Assembly: GCA_949282215.1 (NCBI GenBank)
Contig: CASDPF010000004.1
Location: 1 to 64,000 of the forward strand
Direction of reading: 5' to 3'
DNA length: 64,000 bases
Origin: an uncultured bacterium
GTDB taxonomy: Bacteria; Cyanobacteriota; Vampirovibrionia; Gastranaerophilales; Gastranaerophilaceae
The position numbers and the translations under genes were made by a program. Position 1 is the first letter of the stretch, and the number at the start of each line of letters is the position of its first letter. The notes below the pieces were generated by a model. It saw nothing but the letters and a program-made list of their open reading frames with translations, made no database searches and had not been told where the DNA came from. Below, in pieces: positions 18,358-27,731 of the stretch.

Positions 18358-21300
18358 GTGATAATAGACGGAAGTGTTTCATCGGATAAAACCGAAATTT
18401 TGATAGAAAAATATTCTTCGTTGCTCAATTCCGGAGTTGATGCTTCTAAGGTTTTAGTGCTTGTTCAAAATTCAAACCTTAAAAATAAATTTATTGACGA
18501 AACTTTAAAAAAGCTTAATGTTGATTGTTTTGAAAAATTAAAAATTTATTCGTTTTTCGGGCTTGTTTATAATTCAATAATAGATAATTGGGCTTTTATC
18601 GAAAATGGGAATCCGTTCAAAGATAATCCTAAAATTTTACCCAACCTTGCAGGATTGGAAGTCTCTCAATTTATATTGAAAGATATTTTAAAAACAATTC
18701 CCTTTAAAGGGTATAATTCGAAAAAATCTTTGCTTCATCAATTATTTAGAAGATATGCATTAATTGTTCAAAATAATTTATCCGATGATGAGGTTGATTG
18801 GCGAGCAAGAGTTTTGGAGGAGAGTTTTTCTGATGATGCAAAATCCGCGTTGAAAAAACTTTTGGCAAAAACTTTATACCTTAGAGATTTTGATTATTTA
18901 AGACAGGGGCTTGTGTTTAATTATATTTATAAAAACACGGAGTATTTTAAAGATATTGAATATTTAATACTTGATGACGGGGATGAGATTACTCCGATTT
19001 GTTATGACTTTATAAAATTTTTGGCTCCTCAATTAAAAGATGTTTTTGTCGCTTATGATTCAAAAGGTGCAAGTCGTATCGGATATTTGAGTGCTGATAG
19101 GACTGCTGTTTGGAAGTTTGAAGAACTATTTAATCAGCCGGTAACTGTTTTGGAGTCACATTCAAAATTAAAATATGATGCAGAAAATATTTTTAAAAAC
19201 GTTGTTAAAAATGAGAAAAACGAGCTTAAATTTTTTACGGTACAATCTCCTTCAAAACGCTCCTCAATGATTGAGCTTGTTACTAAAAAAATTAATGCAC
19301 TTTTAAAAGAAAAGGTCTTGCCTTCGGAAATTTCTATTATCACTCCAGTTATAGATGAGATGTTAAAGTTTTCTCTTTCGGAAGGTTTAAACCATCAAGC
19401 AAGACCTTTATATTTATCCGGCAGTGAAAAATTAATTCAAAATAAATTTGTTCTTTCAGCAATTACAATCTTGAAATTAAATACAAATTTACGTGAAAAT
19501 TTATCTGAATTTGATTTGCGAGCTGTACTTACAGGCATGTTAGGCATTCCTGTTAAGTACTGTAAGTCTGTGCTTGAAGAATTTGATAAAACTCGTACTT
19601 TAATTCCTTTTGAATTGGAGGATGAGGATTATAATAATAAATATAAAAGTTTAATAGAATTAGTAAAAGATTTTGAAAATTCCGATAAAAAATTATCTGA
19701 GCAAGTATATGAAATTTATACAAAACTTTTTGAATTTTATTCAATTAATCCGGTTGAAATTAATAAGTTTAATTTTTTCATAAAACAGTTACAGGTTTTT
19801 GAAAATGTTTTGGGTGATGACTTCATTCATCGAAAAGAAGATATAATTACGCAGATAGAAAATTCTATTATTTCAGAAAATCCATATTCAATTTTGGAAA
19901 TATTAGAGAATGATTTAGTAATAGGTACGCCTCAAAAAATTATAGATAATCAAATAAAAACAAAATATCAATTTTGGCTGGATATCTCAAGTGATGAGTG
20001 GATAAAAAGCGATACAGGACCTATGTATAATGCTTGGGTTTTTCAACGAGGCTGGAGCAAGGATGAATATACAATTGATGATAATATAGAGCTTGGCAAA
20101 GAAAAAACAGCTAGAATTCTAAGGAAACTCACACTCGCTGCAGGTGAAAATATTTTTACTTATTCAAGCCTTTTTGACGGGAATGGTGTGGAAAATTTTG
20201 GCGGAATTGAAGAATATATAGTAATAGATGAATCATCAATTATACAAGCAGATATTCCTAAAGCCAGACCAATAATTCCTCGTGAAGATCAAAAACCTGT
20301 TTTGGATTACGAAAAAGGTCAAATGGCAATTTCTGCAGTCCCAGGTGCAGGCAAAACTACAATTCTTCTTGCTCTTATTTTAAAACTTCTTGATAAAGGT
20401 ATAAATCCTGATAATATTTTTGTAATGACTTATATGGAATCTGCTGCAAGAAATTTTCGTGAAAGAATAAAATCTATCAGAGAAAATTCAACTCAGCTTC
20501 CAAATATCAGTACAATTCATGGGTTGGCTTTGAGAATTTTAAAAGAGAACGGAAATTTTGAACGGCTAGGATTGTCTTCTGATTTTGATATTTGTGATGA
20601 TACGCAAAGAAGTAGAATTGTTAAAGAGGTTGCGTCGGGTCTAAAATTGAAAAAAAACGAAACCGATGAATTTGATAGAGCGATTTCTGTATTCAAAATT
20701 GGTGAGGGAAGTTTTAATGATGAAATTTCTGATGCAAAATTGAAAAAATTCAGACAGTTTTTCGAAGGTTATCAAAAAATTCTGAAAGAAGCGAATTTGA
20801 TTGATTATGATGATATGCTTATATCATCAGTTAAACTCCTTGAAGAAAATGAAGATATCAGAGATTATTATCAAAATATTTGTATGTATATAATTGAAGA
20901 TGAAGCTCAGGATTCATCTTCTGTGCAACAACGATTAATTAACCTGTTGAGTGCAAAACATAAAAATTTAATTCGTTGTGGTGATATAAATCAGGCTATT
21001 ACGACTACATTCACCAATGCGGATGTTAAAGGGTTTAGAAAATTTATTTCCGAAAGTCAGGATGTCAGCATGAATTGTTCCCAACGCTGTTGTGAGGGGG
21101 TATGGAAACTTGCAAACAGTTTGCTTCTTTCTGCTGAACAACACGAAGAAACTAAGGATGCTTTTTTCCATATACTTATGAATCCCGTAAGCGGCAGAAA
21201 TCCCGTAAGTGATAATCCTTTGGAAGCTAGAATTTTTGAAAAGACTCTTGAAGAAAAGAATTTTGTTTTAAAAGAAATAAAAAATGCGTTTAAGAAAAAT

Positions 21301-22233
21301 CCTAAAGCTACTGTCGGAATTTTATTGAGAAATAATTTTCAAGTCGCGCAATGGACTTCATTTATCAACGACAGCGGATTAAAAAGTATTACCCGCAGTG
21401 AATGTCTTGAACAAAAATCTATTTTTAGAGTTATTTTTGCTGTGATGAATATGATTTTACATCCTTTTGATAATGGTGTTATTGCTGACAGTTATGAAAC
21501 TTTGGCAGAACTCGGGTTTTATAAGCAAAGACTCGGGGCTGAGATTAGGAAGTATGAAAATTCTTTTGTTTCCTTAGATTGCGATTTGTTGGAAAATGCT
21601 TCTCTTATTCAGTTTTATTGGGATGTAAATTATTGGTTATTTTTTCCATATCTTACAGCTGATGAGCTTGCTATCAAAATCGGGATGTATTATTTTTCAG
21701 GTGAGATAGAAAAATCAAATATTTATCTTATTTCTACATTGATAAAAAGAATTTCGGTCAATACTAAAAACCTTGCCGTAATTGCACAAAGACTTTCTGA
21801 ACTCGCAAAAAGAAACAGTTTAAGCGGTTTTAAATTTTTCTCAGAAGAAGATGAGAGCGACAGAGGATTTTTAGAAGGCAAAGTCCAGATTATGACTTTG
21901 CATAAATCTAAAGGCGATGAATTTGATTATGTATTTTTACCTGAAATGACAGAGAAAAATCTTACGCTTGATTTTTCTCAAATAAAACTTAAATCTTCTG
22001 ATTTTATTGAAAATGTGAAAAAGCTAAACCCTAATTATTTGCCGAAAAATGAATATGATATGAAACAGGAATTAATCGCTGAAAATTTACGATTATTGTA
22101 CGTGGCAATTACAAGGGCAAAACAAAAACTCTATTTTACAGTTTCAAGAAAAGCAAAATCGTTTGAAAAAATTGTAACTCAACAGCCTTCTATAATCTTT
22201 GAAAATTTGCTCGGGGAGGTTTTATATGAATAG
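18358..22233 (+). CDS. Tandem SF1 (UvrD/AddA-type) helicase with degenerate N-terminal half
   Basis: A protein of 1291 residues. The second half is a complete UvrD-like ATPase: Walker A SAVPGAGKTT at about residue 658, motif II YIIEDEAQDSS at about 847, RCGDINQAI, then MTLHKSKGDEFDYVFLPEM and LLYVAITRAKQKL. The first half looks like a second, inactivated copy, with DGSVSSDKTE where Walker A should be and YLILDDGDEIT in place of motif II, as in AddB-type subunits. GTG 18358 is preferred (GAGGA 9 nt upstream) over TTG 18349. It overlaps the nuclease gene that follows. Likely role: DNA-end processing for recombination. Confidence 0.85.
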   Translation: MIIDGSVSSDKTEILIEKYSSLLNSGVDASKVLVLVQNSNLKNKFIDETLKKLNVDCFEKLKIYSFFGLVYNSIIDNWAFIENGNPFKDNPKILPNLAGLEVSQFILKDILKTIPFKGYNSKKSLLHQLFRRYALIVQNNLSDDEVDWRARVLEESFSDDAKSALKKLLAKTLYLRDFDYLRQGLVFNYIYKNTEYFKDIEYLILDDGDEITPICYDFIKFLAPQLKDVFVAYDSKGASRIGYLSADRTAVWKFEELFNQPVTVLESHSKLKYDAENIFKNVVKNEKNELKFFTVQSPSKRSSMIELVTKKINALLKEKVLPSEISIITPVIDEMLKFSLSEGLNHQARPLYLSGSEKLIQNKFVLSAITILKLNTNLRENLSEFDLRAVLTGMLGIPVKYCKSVLEEFDKTRTLIPFELEDEDYNNKYKSLIELVKDFENSDKKLSEQVYEIYTKLFEFYSINPVEINKFNFFIKQLQVFENVLGDDFIHRKEDIITQIENSIISENPYSILEILENDLVIGTPQKIIDNQIKTKYQFWLDISSDEWIKSDTGPMYNAWVFQRGWSKDEYTIDDNIELGKEKTARILRKLTLAAGENIFTYSSLFDGNGVENFGGIEEYIVIDESSIIQADIPKARPIIPREDQKPVLDYEKGQMAISAVPGAGKTTILLALILKLLDKGINPDNIFVMTYMESAARNFRERIKSIRENSTQLPNISTIHGLALRILKENGNFERLGLSSDFDICDDTQRSRIVKEVASGLKLKKNETDEFDRAISVFKIGEGSFNDEISDAKLKKFRQFFEGYQKILKEANLIDYDDMLISSVKLLEENEDIRDYYQNICMYIIEDEAQDSSSVQQRLINLLSAKHKNLIRCGDINQAITTTFTNADVKGFRKFISESQDVSMNCSQRCCEGVWKLANSLLLSAEQHEETKDAFFHILMNPVSGRNPVSDNPLEARIFEKTLEEKNFVLKEIKNAFKKNPKATVGILLRNNFQVAQWTSFINDSGLKSITRSECLEQKSIFRVIFAVMNMILHPFDNGVIADSYETLAELGFYKQRLGAEIRKYENSFVSLDCDLLENASLIQFYWDVNYWLFFPYLTADELAIKIGMYYFSGEIEKSNIYLISTLIKRISVNTKNLAVIAQRLSELAKRNSLSGFKFFSEEDESDRGFLEGKVQIMTLHKSKGDEFDYVFLPEMTEKNLTLDFSQIKLKSSDFIENVKKLNPNYLPKNEYDMKQELIAENLRLLYVAITRAKQKLYFTVSRKAKSFEKIVTQQPSIIFENLLGEVLYE

Positions 22234-22855
22234 TTTTTCTCCAAATATGTTAAAGACTTTTGAAACTTGTCAAAAAAAATATTATTTTAAATATATTCAA
22301 AATATTTCGGTCCCTCAACCTGTTTCATTTTTTGAAAAAGGTAAAAATATCCATGCACTCGCTAATTATTATCTAAAAGGTGCTGATATATCTAATTTAT
22401 TACTTGCCCTTTCCAATGAAGAAAAACAAATTTGGGAAAGACTTTTGAATAATGAATTTTTCCAAAAAACTTATGTAAATTCTGAATACAATCTTAGTAC
22501 AAAAATTAATGATTTTTGGGTAGGCGGCAGATTGGATGCATTAATGAAAGATGTAGATGATTATTTTATTCTTGATTATAAAACAGGTACAGTTCCTAAA
22601 AATCCTGAATACGATTACCAAACTATGGTGTATTTAGTTTGTGCGGACAGACTTTTAAAGGATTATAATTCTTTGAAATTTGTCTATATAGATTTAAAAA
22701 ATAATAAGAATTATGTGATAAATTTTGACACAGATAAGAAAGTTGAATATTTAAATGCTCTTACAATGCTTTGTGATAAAATAAGCCAAACTACAGAGTT
22801 TAGCTTATCGCCTGATAAATGCAAGTTTTGTGAATATGCAAAATTCTGCTGTTAA
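22226..22855 (+). CDS. PD-(D/E)XK nuclease, RecB/AddB C-terminal type
   Basis: A 209-residue nuclease domain protein. It starts FSPNMLKTFETCQKKYYFKY, the usual beginning of RecB-family nuclease domains. The catalytic core reads GGRLDALMKD...YFILDYKTGT (Asp and D-x-K). The C-terminal Cys motif CKFCEYAKFCC, together with the early Cys, fits the iron-sulfur cluster seen in AddB and Cas4 relatives. ATG 22226 has GGGGAGG upstream and overlaps the helicase stop by 8 bp, so the two are coupled and probably form one complex. Confidence 0.87.
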   Translation: MNSFSPNMLKTFETCQKKYYFKYIQNISVPQPVSFFEKGKNIHALANYYLKGADISNLLLALSNEEKQIWERLLNNEFFQKTYVNSEYNLSTKINDFWVGGRLDALMKDVDDYFILDYKTGTVPKNPEYDYQTMVYLVCADRLLKDYNSLKFVYIDLKNNKNYVINFDTDKKVEYLNALTMLCDKISQTTEFSLSPDKCKFCEYAKFCC

Positions 22856-22858
22856 GAA

Positions 22859-23596
22859 TTATTGTCCGCAACATTCACTACCGCAATTTTCAAGTTGTTT
22901 AATAAGGTTTTGATTTCCATCTTCTATTCTTATATTTTTATTGTGCAGCTCTTGGGTTTTATTATTTTGGTTATTTTGCATATTTATATTTATGTTTTGG
23001 TTTTGTAATTTTTTATTCGTTTTACCGTTGTAGTTTTTATCATCTTCAGGTTTTATAGGTTTACCGCAAATTTCTGTACAACTTGGATGTAAGTATGTTG
23101 GTATCGGGTTGATATATTTTACATCTCCATTACAGTATATTGAGTGAATTTTTTTCTGACGTCCCTGATAAAAGAATATGGTATGACACTCTTGTCCTTT
23201 TATATTTTGAGTATCTCTATACAATCTTGTACAATACCCGTAACGTTTTGCTACTAATAAACGATTATATTCATAAATACATTTTTTATATTTTATCAAA
23301 TCATATTTTTTACCTGTAGCTTCTCTTGATTTATCATAGCAAGCTTCTTCAGGTTTAAACAATTTTAAATTAGGATAAAAATCATATTTATTATATTTAC
23401 ATTTTTTTGTAGTGAAATCCGGATATGTATATTGACAGGTTACGCCTATGGTACATCCATGACACATTGGACTTGTATCTAATCCTGTCATATAAATTTT
23501 ATCACAGTTTGTAACTGTTACAATTCCAAAACTTTGATTTTTTATGCTTATGATACCTAATAAACTTATTACTGCATAAATAAAAAATTTTTTCAA
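22859..23596 (-). CDS. Secreted cysteine-rich protein, unknown function
   Basis: A 245-residue protein with an N-terminal signal peptide (KKFFIYAVISLLGIISI) and about 17 Cys in the mature part, for example SPMCHGCTIGVTCQY, which suggests disulfide bonding outside the cytoplasm. The stretch at about residues 190-225 is Asn/Gln-rich low-complexity, and the C-terminus is CGSECCGQ. It is convergent with the nuclease gene 3 bp away and lies upstream of the rplL terminator. Family not recognised. Confidence 0.75.
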   Translation of the reverse strand: MKKFFIYAVISLLGIISIKNQSFGIVTVTNCDKIYMTGLDTSPMCHGCTIGVTCQYTYPDFTTKKCKYNKYDFYPNLKLFKPEEACYDKSREATGKKYDLIKYKKCIYEYNRLLVAKRYGYCTRLYRDTQNIKGQECHTIFFYQGRQKKIHSIYCNGDVKYINPIPTYLHPSCTEICGKPIKPEDDKNYNGKTNKKLQNQNININMQNNQNNKTQELHNKNIRIEDGNQNLIKQLENCGSECCGQ

Positions 23597-23620
23597 AAAT
23601 CTATTCTCCCTTGATTAAAT

Positions 23621-23654
23621 AAAAACCCCTGAGTTTACACACAGGGGTTTTTTA
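23621..23654. terminator. Intrinsic terminator after rplL
   Basis: AAAAACCCCTG and CAGGGGTTTTT arms around a 10-nt loop, located 19 bp past the rplL stop on the minus strand. Confidence 0.88.
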
Positions 23655-23672
23655 TTTTTTATATTGAAATAA

Positions 23673-24050
23673 TTACTTGATTTCAACAGTAGCACCAGCT
23701 GCTTCAAGTTGTTTTTTGATAGCTTCAGCGTCTTCTTTTTTGATGTTTTCTTTAACTGCTTTAGGAGCTCCATCAACTAAATCTTTAGCTTCTTTCAAGC
23801 CAAGACCTGTGATAGCACGAACTTCTTTCAATACAGCAATTTTGTTAGCACCAGCTGAAGCAAGGATTACACTTACTTCAGAAGCTTCTTCTGCTGCTGC
23901 TTCACCAGCTGCTGCTGGAGCTGCTGCTGCAACTGCTACTGGAGCTGCTGCTGATACGCCGAATTTTTCTTCCATAGCTTTTACTAATTCAGCTGCTTCT
24001 AATAAAGTTAATTTTTCAATTGATTCTAAAATTGATTCTACATTACTCAT
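23673..24050 (-). CDS. rplL: 50S ribosomal protein L7/L12
   Basis: A 125-residue L7/L12, the multi-copy stalk protein that recruits translation GTPases. The N-terminal dimerisation helix, an Ala-rich hinge ([20 protein letters not shown]) and the C-terminal domain with [20 protein letters not shown] and a final Val-Glu-Ile-Lys are all present. It follows rplJ by 57 nt. Unusually it is followed by a terminator and an unrelated gene rather than rpoB. Confidence 0.98.
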   Translation of the reverse strand: MSNVESILESIEKLTLLEAAELVKAMEEKFGVSAAAPVAVAAAAPAAAGEAAAEEASEVSVILASAGANKIAVLKEVRAITGLGLKEAKDLVDGAPKAVKENIKKEDAEAIKKQLEAAGATVEIK

Positions 24051-24107
24051 TGATTTTCTCCTTTTATATTTTTTTATTTTTGTACGATTAAATTAATTCT
24101 GCTTCAA

Positions 24108-24638
24108 TTAAGCAGCAGATTTTTCTTTTTGATCTCTAACAGCTGCAATAGCACGTGTAAGTGATGCCATAACTGCGTTGACAGATCCAACGATTCCAGA
24201 TGCTGGTGAATTGATTGAGCCAAGCATTTTTGCATAAAGTTCTTCTTTTGAAGGAAGATTTGCCAATGCTTTTGCTTCGTCTGCTGATAATAAATTTCCT
24301 TCTAAAACAGCACCGATAATTTCACCTTTTTTAGAATCTTTAATAAATTTAGATACAACTTTTGCAGGACTTACTTGGTCTTCAAATCCGAAAGCCAAAG
24401 CAATAGGTCCTTTGCATAAGTCTGCAATTGCTTCATAGTTTGTGCCTTTTGCAGCGATTTTTGCCAAAGTGTTTTTAGTTACCATATAGTCGCCGCCTTC
24501 TTTTTGAAGATTGCGTCTTAGAGTTGTGATTTCTTCTACTGAATAACCTTTATACTCTGTTACAACTGCTACTTGAGCTTTTTCAAACTTTTCTTTCATT
24601 GCATCTATTTTTTCTGATTTAAATGCTTTTGTTGCCAT
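24108..24638 (-). CDS. rplJ: 50S ribosomal protein L10
   Basis: A 176-residue L10, the stalk base that anchors L7/L12 dimers. Start at ATG 24638 (MATKAFKSEK) follows AAAGGAGC; a longer in-frame reading to 24743 would translate the structured leader. The motif VVTEYKGYSVEEITTLRRNL, KNTLAKIAAKG and the C-terminal helix for L7/L12 binding are visible. rplJ-rplL stands alone, 21 kb from rplK-rplA. Confidence 0.97.
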   Translation of the reverse strand: MATKAFKSEKIDAMKEKFEKAQVAVVTEYKGYSVEEITTLRRNLQKEGGDYMVTKNTLAKIAAKGTNYEAIADLCKGPIALAFGFEDQVSPAKVVSKFIKDSKKGEIIGAVLEGNLLSADEAKALANLPSKEELYAKMLGSINSPASGIVGSVNAVMASLTRAIAAVRDQKEKSAA

Positions 24639-24860
24639 TTTTGCTCCTTTTATTGTAACTTTTTTTATCGACCTTTGTTTTGCCCGAATACTAAAAGATT
24701 TTGCAATCCTTATATTCGGAACCGCAAAATCACACATAGGCATATAATTTCTATATTATATTCGACTTGTGTAACCTCGATTAGCTGTTTTAAAACATTT
24801 AACGGGCGGGAGTTAACTTTTATTTTTGCTAAGACAAACCTGCTGTCTTAGTTTGTTTTA
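24639..24860 (-). promoter_or_regulatory. Structured 5' leader of rplJ-rplL (L10-leader-like)
   Basis: The 295-bp stretch upstream of rplJ has no gene. On the minus strand it holds CTAAGACA/TGTCTTAG (24829-24851), and nearer the gene a CCGAATA/TATTCGG pairing around 24682-24722. L10 binds such leaders to repress its own translation or transcription in many bacteria. Assignment to that class rests on position and hairpins only. Confidence 0.45.
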
Positions 24861-24933
24861 CCCTAACCCGACTAATTGTCTGCGGTGTACTTTATTAATC
24901 TATCAAAAGCTATATAAAAAATCAAGTCTAAAG

Positions 24934-25857
24934 TTAATTTTTCTTAACTAATGCCCAAATATTTTCATCATCAGTTATATCGTATGTACCTTTTAAATAC
25001 GCTTCAAACTGTGGTCTTTTAACTAATTCATATCTGTTACAAAAATTCCCGTAACAAAGAATTTCATTCGGTAAGTTTAGTTTTAAAAGTGTCTTCAAGT
25101 CTGTATATACATCTTTTAGTAATACTTTATCCGTATAAACATCTACTGCAATTTGTGCTGACAGATTGATTTTTTTCATTTTATATTCTTTTTTTAAAAT
25201 CTCTAAGCTTTCATTAATTTTTAATAGTATGACATCGATTAAATCAAATTTTTTGGCTGTAATAATAAGAGTTGCTCCATCTTTAGAAAATCCGCATCCT
25301 GGGAGAGCTTTCATCATATTGTAAAATGAAACGAGTGCAGCATCTTCTTGTTTTTTATCTACTTTTTTAGTGTCATTTTCTGTTTGGTACATATCTTTTA
25401 ATAGACTTTTTAGATATATATTTACAAGTATAACGATATTTTTGTATTCCATTAATGTTTTTTGTTTTTCTATATTTAATTGAATATTAAATTCATCTTC
25501 TTCTTTCTGTTTTACTTGTACTATTTTTTTAGCCAGGCTTTTTTCCGTAGCGTTAGAGAATATTTTAAGTTGAGCAATTATATATATTATTAGTCCGGTC
25601 AGTGCTATAAAAATAAATAAAGAACCATCCAGTCCTGCTTGACCTTTTTGTAATTGTTCACCAAAATTAGCTTGCATTAAAGATTTTATATGATCCATAA
25701 ACGGTATCATAAAGTCAAGCATATGTATTTCAGTGAGCTCAAAAAACCAATATAAAGATGTTAAAAGTATCAATATAATAGCAACTATTTGAATAAAAGT
25801 TAAAATATGTCCTAAAAATATTATAACTTTCTTTAATTTTTCTAAATTTTTATGCAC
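24934..25857 (-). CDS. Membrane protein of unknown function downstream of panC
   Basis: A 307-residue protein with two N-terminal transmembrane segments (IIFLGHILTFIQIVAIILIL and GSLFIFIALTGLIIYIIAQL) separated by an external loop of about 50 residues. A charged cytoplasmic region of about 190 residues follows, containing a Lys/Glu-rich helix and a mixed alpha/beta end. No catalytic motif is recognised. It begins 14 bp after panC in the same direction, so it is probably in the pxpA-yvcK-panB-panC transcription direction. Confidence 0.75.
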   Translation of the reverse strand: MHKNLEKLKKVIIFLGHILTFIQIVAIILILLTSLYWFFELTEIHMLDFMIPFMDHIKSLMQANFGEQLQKGQAGLDGSLFIFIALTGLIIYIIAQLKIFSNATEKSLAKKIVQVKQKEEDEFNIQLNIEKQKTLMEYKNIVILVNIYLKSLLKDMYQTENDTKKVDKKQEDAALVSFYNMMKALPGCGFSKDGATLIITAKKFDLIDVILLKINESLEILKKEYKMKKINLSAQIAVDVYTDKVLLKDVYTDLKTLLKLNLPNEILCYGNFCNRYELVKRPQFEAYLKGTYDITDDENIWALVKKN

Positions 25858-25871
25858 TTATCTTCCTCGCC

Positions 25872-26723
25872 TTATAATTCAATATTATCAATCAGACGTA
25901 CATTTTCAACATGAACTGCTATAAATACTATTGTATTGTCATCTGCAACTTTTTTTTCTTCTAAGTTGTTTTTGTCTCTGAATTCCAGATACTCTAAAGT
26001 ATGATTATTGTTTAAAAATGAATATGCTGTTTCAGTTAATGCCTCTACGTCTTTTATTCCTTTATTATAACATGTTTTTATATTAAATAAAATCCTGTTA
26101 AGAACAAGGGCTTCTTTTTTTCCGTTTTCAGAGAGATACTTATTTCTTGAACTGAGTGCTAACCCGCTTTCCTCGCGGACTATCGGGCATGGAATTATTT
26201 CGACAGGGATGTTTAAATCATTTACCATTTTCTTAATAATTATTAACTGTTGTCTGTCCTTTTCGCCAAAGAAGGCGTAATCTGGCTGTACAATGTTGAA
26301 AAGTTTGTTTACAACGGTGCATACACCATCAAAGTGTCCTACTCTGGATTTTCCGCATAATTTGTTCACATAAAAAAATGGAGGGATTACATAGGTTAAA
26401 AAATCATTTGAAAGAATATGTCCTTCCCCGTACATCTCCTTAGGAGATGGGGCAAACACAACTGAAACACCGGCATTATCACATAATTTTTCATCAGCAT
26501 CAAGTGTTCGTGGGTATTTTTCTAAGTCTTCTCCGGGACAGAATTGTATAGGGTTTACAAATACCGAAACAACAGTTTTGTCACATTTTTCAACGCTTTT
26601 TTTTATCAAGCTTAGATGTCCGTTATGTAGAGCTCCCATTGTAGGCACAAGACCTACTGTCAAACCTTCTTTTTTCCAACTTTTTATTAATTTTCTTAAT
26701 TCTTCTATTTGATGAATAATCAT
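25872..26723 (-). CDS. panC: Pantothenate synthetase
   Basis: A 283-residue ligase joining pantoate and beta-alanine with ATP to make pantothenate, the CoA precursor. The N-terminal VPTMGALHNGHLSLI carries the HxGH-type ATP site. VFVNPIQFCPGEDLEKYPR, FFGEKDRQQL and LALSSRNKYLS follow. Length is standard. It would normally follow panB directly, but a plus-strand pilin with its leader occupies the roughly 1 kb between them. Confidence 0.97.
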   Translation of the reverse strand: MIIHQIEELRKLIKSWKKEGLTVGLVPTMGALHNGHLSLIKKSVEKCDKTVVSVFVNPIQFCPGEDLEKYPRTLDADEKLCDNAGVSVVFAPSPKEMYGEGHILSNDFLTYVIPPFFYVNKLCGKSRVGHFDGVCTVVNKLFNIVQPDYAFFGEKDRQQLIIIKKMVNDLNIPVEIIPCPIVREESGLALSSRNKYLSENGKKEALVLNRILFNIKTCYNKGIKDVEALTETAYSFLNNNHTLEYLEFRDKNNLEEKKVADDNTIVFIAVHVENVRLIDNIEL

Positions 26724-26805
26724 AATTATACTCCCTCTATTTAAAATAGTATCATAAAAAAATAGTTTTCAAATGATTGAATAAAAGACTCAAATATGTT
26801 ATTAT

Positions 26806-27019
26806 TATAATATAGCATAATGAAGGAGGATGTATGCAAAAATCACTAATAGATAGAATTTCGGGGGGGGGGGCTACCAACTAACAGTTAGGACAAGCAT
26901 TTCTGACTTAGACCTCCTATTGAACAAAAAAGAGCTGAAAAGCAAGCCGTGCCAACAGACACGGTGATTTTAGTGCAAAAATTTTTGAAAAACAGGTAAT
27001 AAAAATAAACGGAGGATTT
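26806..27019 (+). promoter_or_regulatory. Pilin leader B: TATAAT, upstream ORF with G11 tract, conserved hairpin
   Basis: TATAAT at 26806-26811, GGAGG at 26825-26829, ATG at 26834 opening MQKSLIDRIS, then G11 (26863-26873). With eleven G the ORF stops at a TAA a few codons later. With twelve or nine it reads GYQLTVRTSISDLDLLLNKK and stops at 26967. The hairpin CCGTG/CACGG is at 26947-26964, with TGA directly after. CCTCC at 26913-26917 can pair with the pilin GGAGG at 27011-27015. The leader is highly similar to that at 59193-59411 and less so to that at 12968-13191. Confidence 0.7.
26863..26873 (+). repeat. G11 homopolymer tract in pilin leader B
   Basis: Eleven G within the upstream ORF; same length and same reading-frame consequence as in leaders A and C. 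Confidence 0.95.
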
Positions 27020-27715
27020 ATGAAAAAGAAAAATGCTTTTACCTTAGCTGAAGTGCTGATAACATTAGGAATAATCGGTATTGTAGCAGCAATGACATTG
27101 CCTGCATTGGTTCAAAAATACCGCAATCAGGTTGTAGAGACAAGATTGAAAAAGTTTTATTCAGCAATGAATCAAGCCGTAAAAATGGCTGAGGTTGATT
27201 ATGGAGATAAAAAGATTTGGTATCAGGATCTTTACGGACTTGCTGTAGATAGTGAGGGCAATCCAATAGAAGGTTCTTCAAATGTAGATATATGGTTTCA
27301 AAAATATCTTGCACCATATTTAAAAATTGTTAATAAGAAAATTTTAGCTGATGGTAGACCAACTTATTATTTTTCAGACGGTAGTGCTTTAGCTGTTGTA
27401 CACGAAAATGAAAGCAGAGAATGGTATTTTTATCCTGGAAATCCTGATAAATGTAATAAAAAGTATCAAAATCCTTTTGGCGTATGCGTATTTGAATTTG
27501 AGTTTTACCCTGCGTCAACAGATACTAAATGGAAGTTTTTATATAATAAAGGTTTTGAGCCTGTAAAGTATAATTGGGACGGAAGTTTATCCTCTTTATA
27601 TGATTCTAGTGCAAATGGTTGTAAATCAACTCAAAATAGAGCTTTTTGTACAGCTTTAATTCAATACAATGGATGGAAAATTCCTGATGATTATCCGTGG
27701 AAAGTTTCTTACTAA
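27020..27715 (+). CDS. Type IV pilin-like protein, G-tract leader
   Basis: A 231-residue prepilin-type protein: MKKKNA then FTLAEVLITLGIIG. It lacks the D-x-N-G motif and belongs with the pilins at 59412 and 62030 by its middle (NKGFEPVKYNWDG, then paired Cys) and its C-terminus NGWKIPDDYPWKVSY. ATG has CGGAGGA upstream. It lies antisense between panB and panC, so read-through of the pan operon would make RNA complementary to it. Confidence 0.92.
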   Translation: MKKKNAFTLAEVLITLGIIGIVAAMTLPALVQKYRNQVVETRLKKFYSAMNQAVKMAEVDYGDKKIWYQDLYGLAVDSEGNPIEGSSNVDIWFQKYLAPYLKIVNKKILADGRPTYYFSDGSALAVVHENESREWYFYPGNPDKCNKKYQNPFGVCVFEFEFYPASTDTKWKFLYNKGFEPVKYNWDGSLSSLYDSSANGCKSTQNRAFCTALIQYNGWKIPDDYPWKVSY

Positions 27716-27731
27716 GAAGTCAAATATTCAT

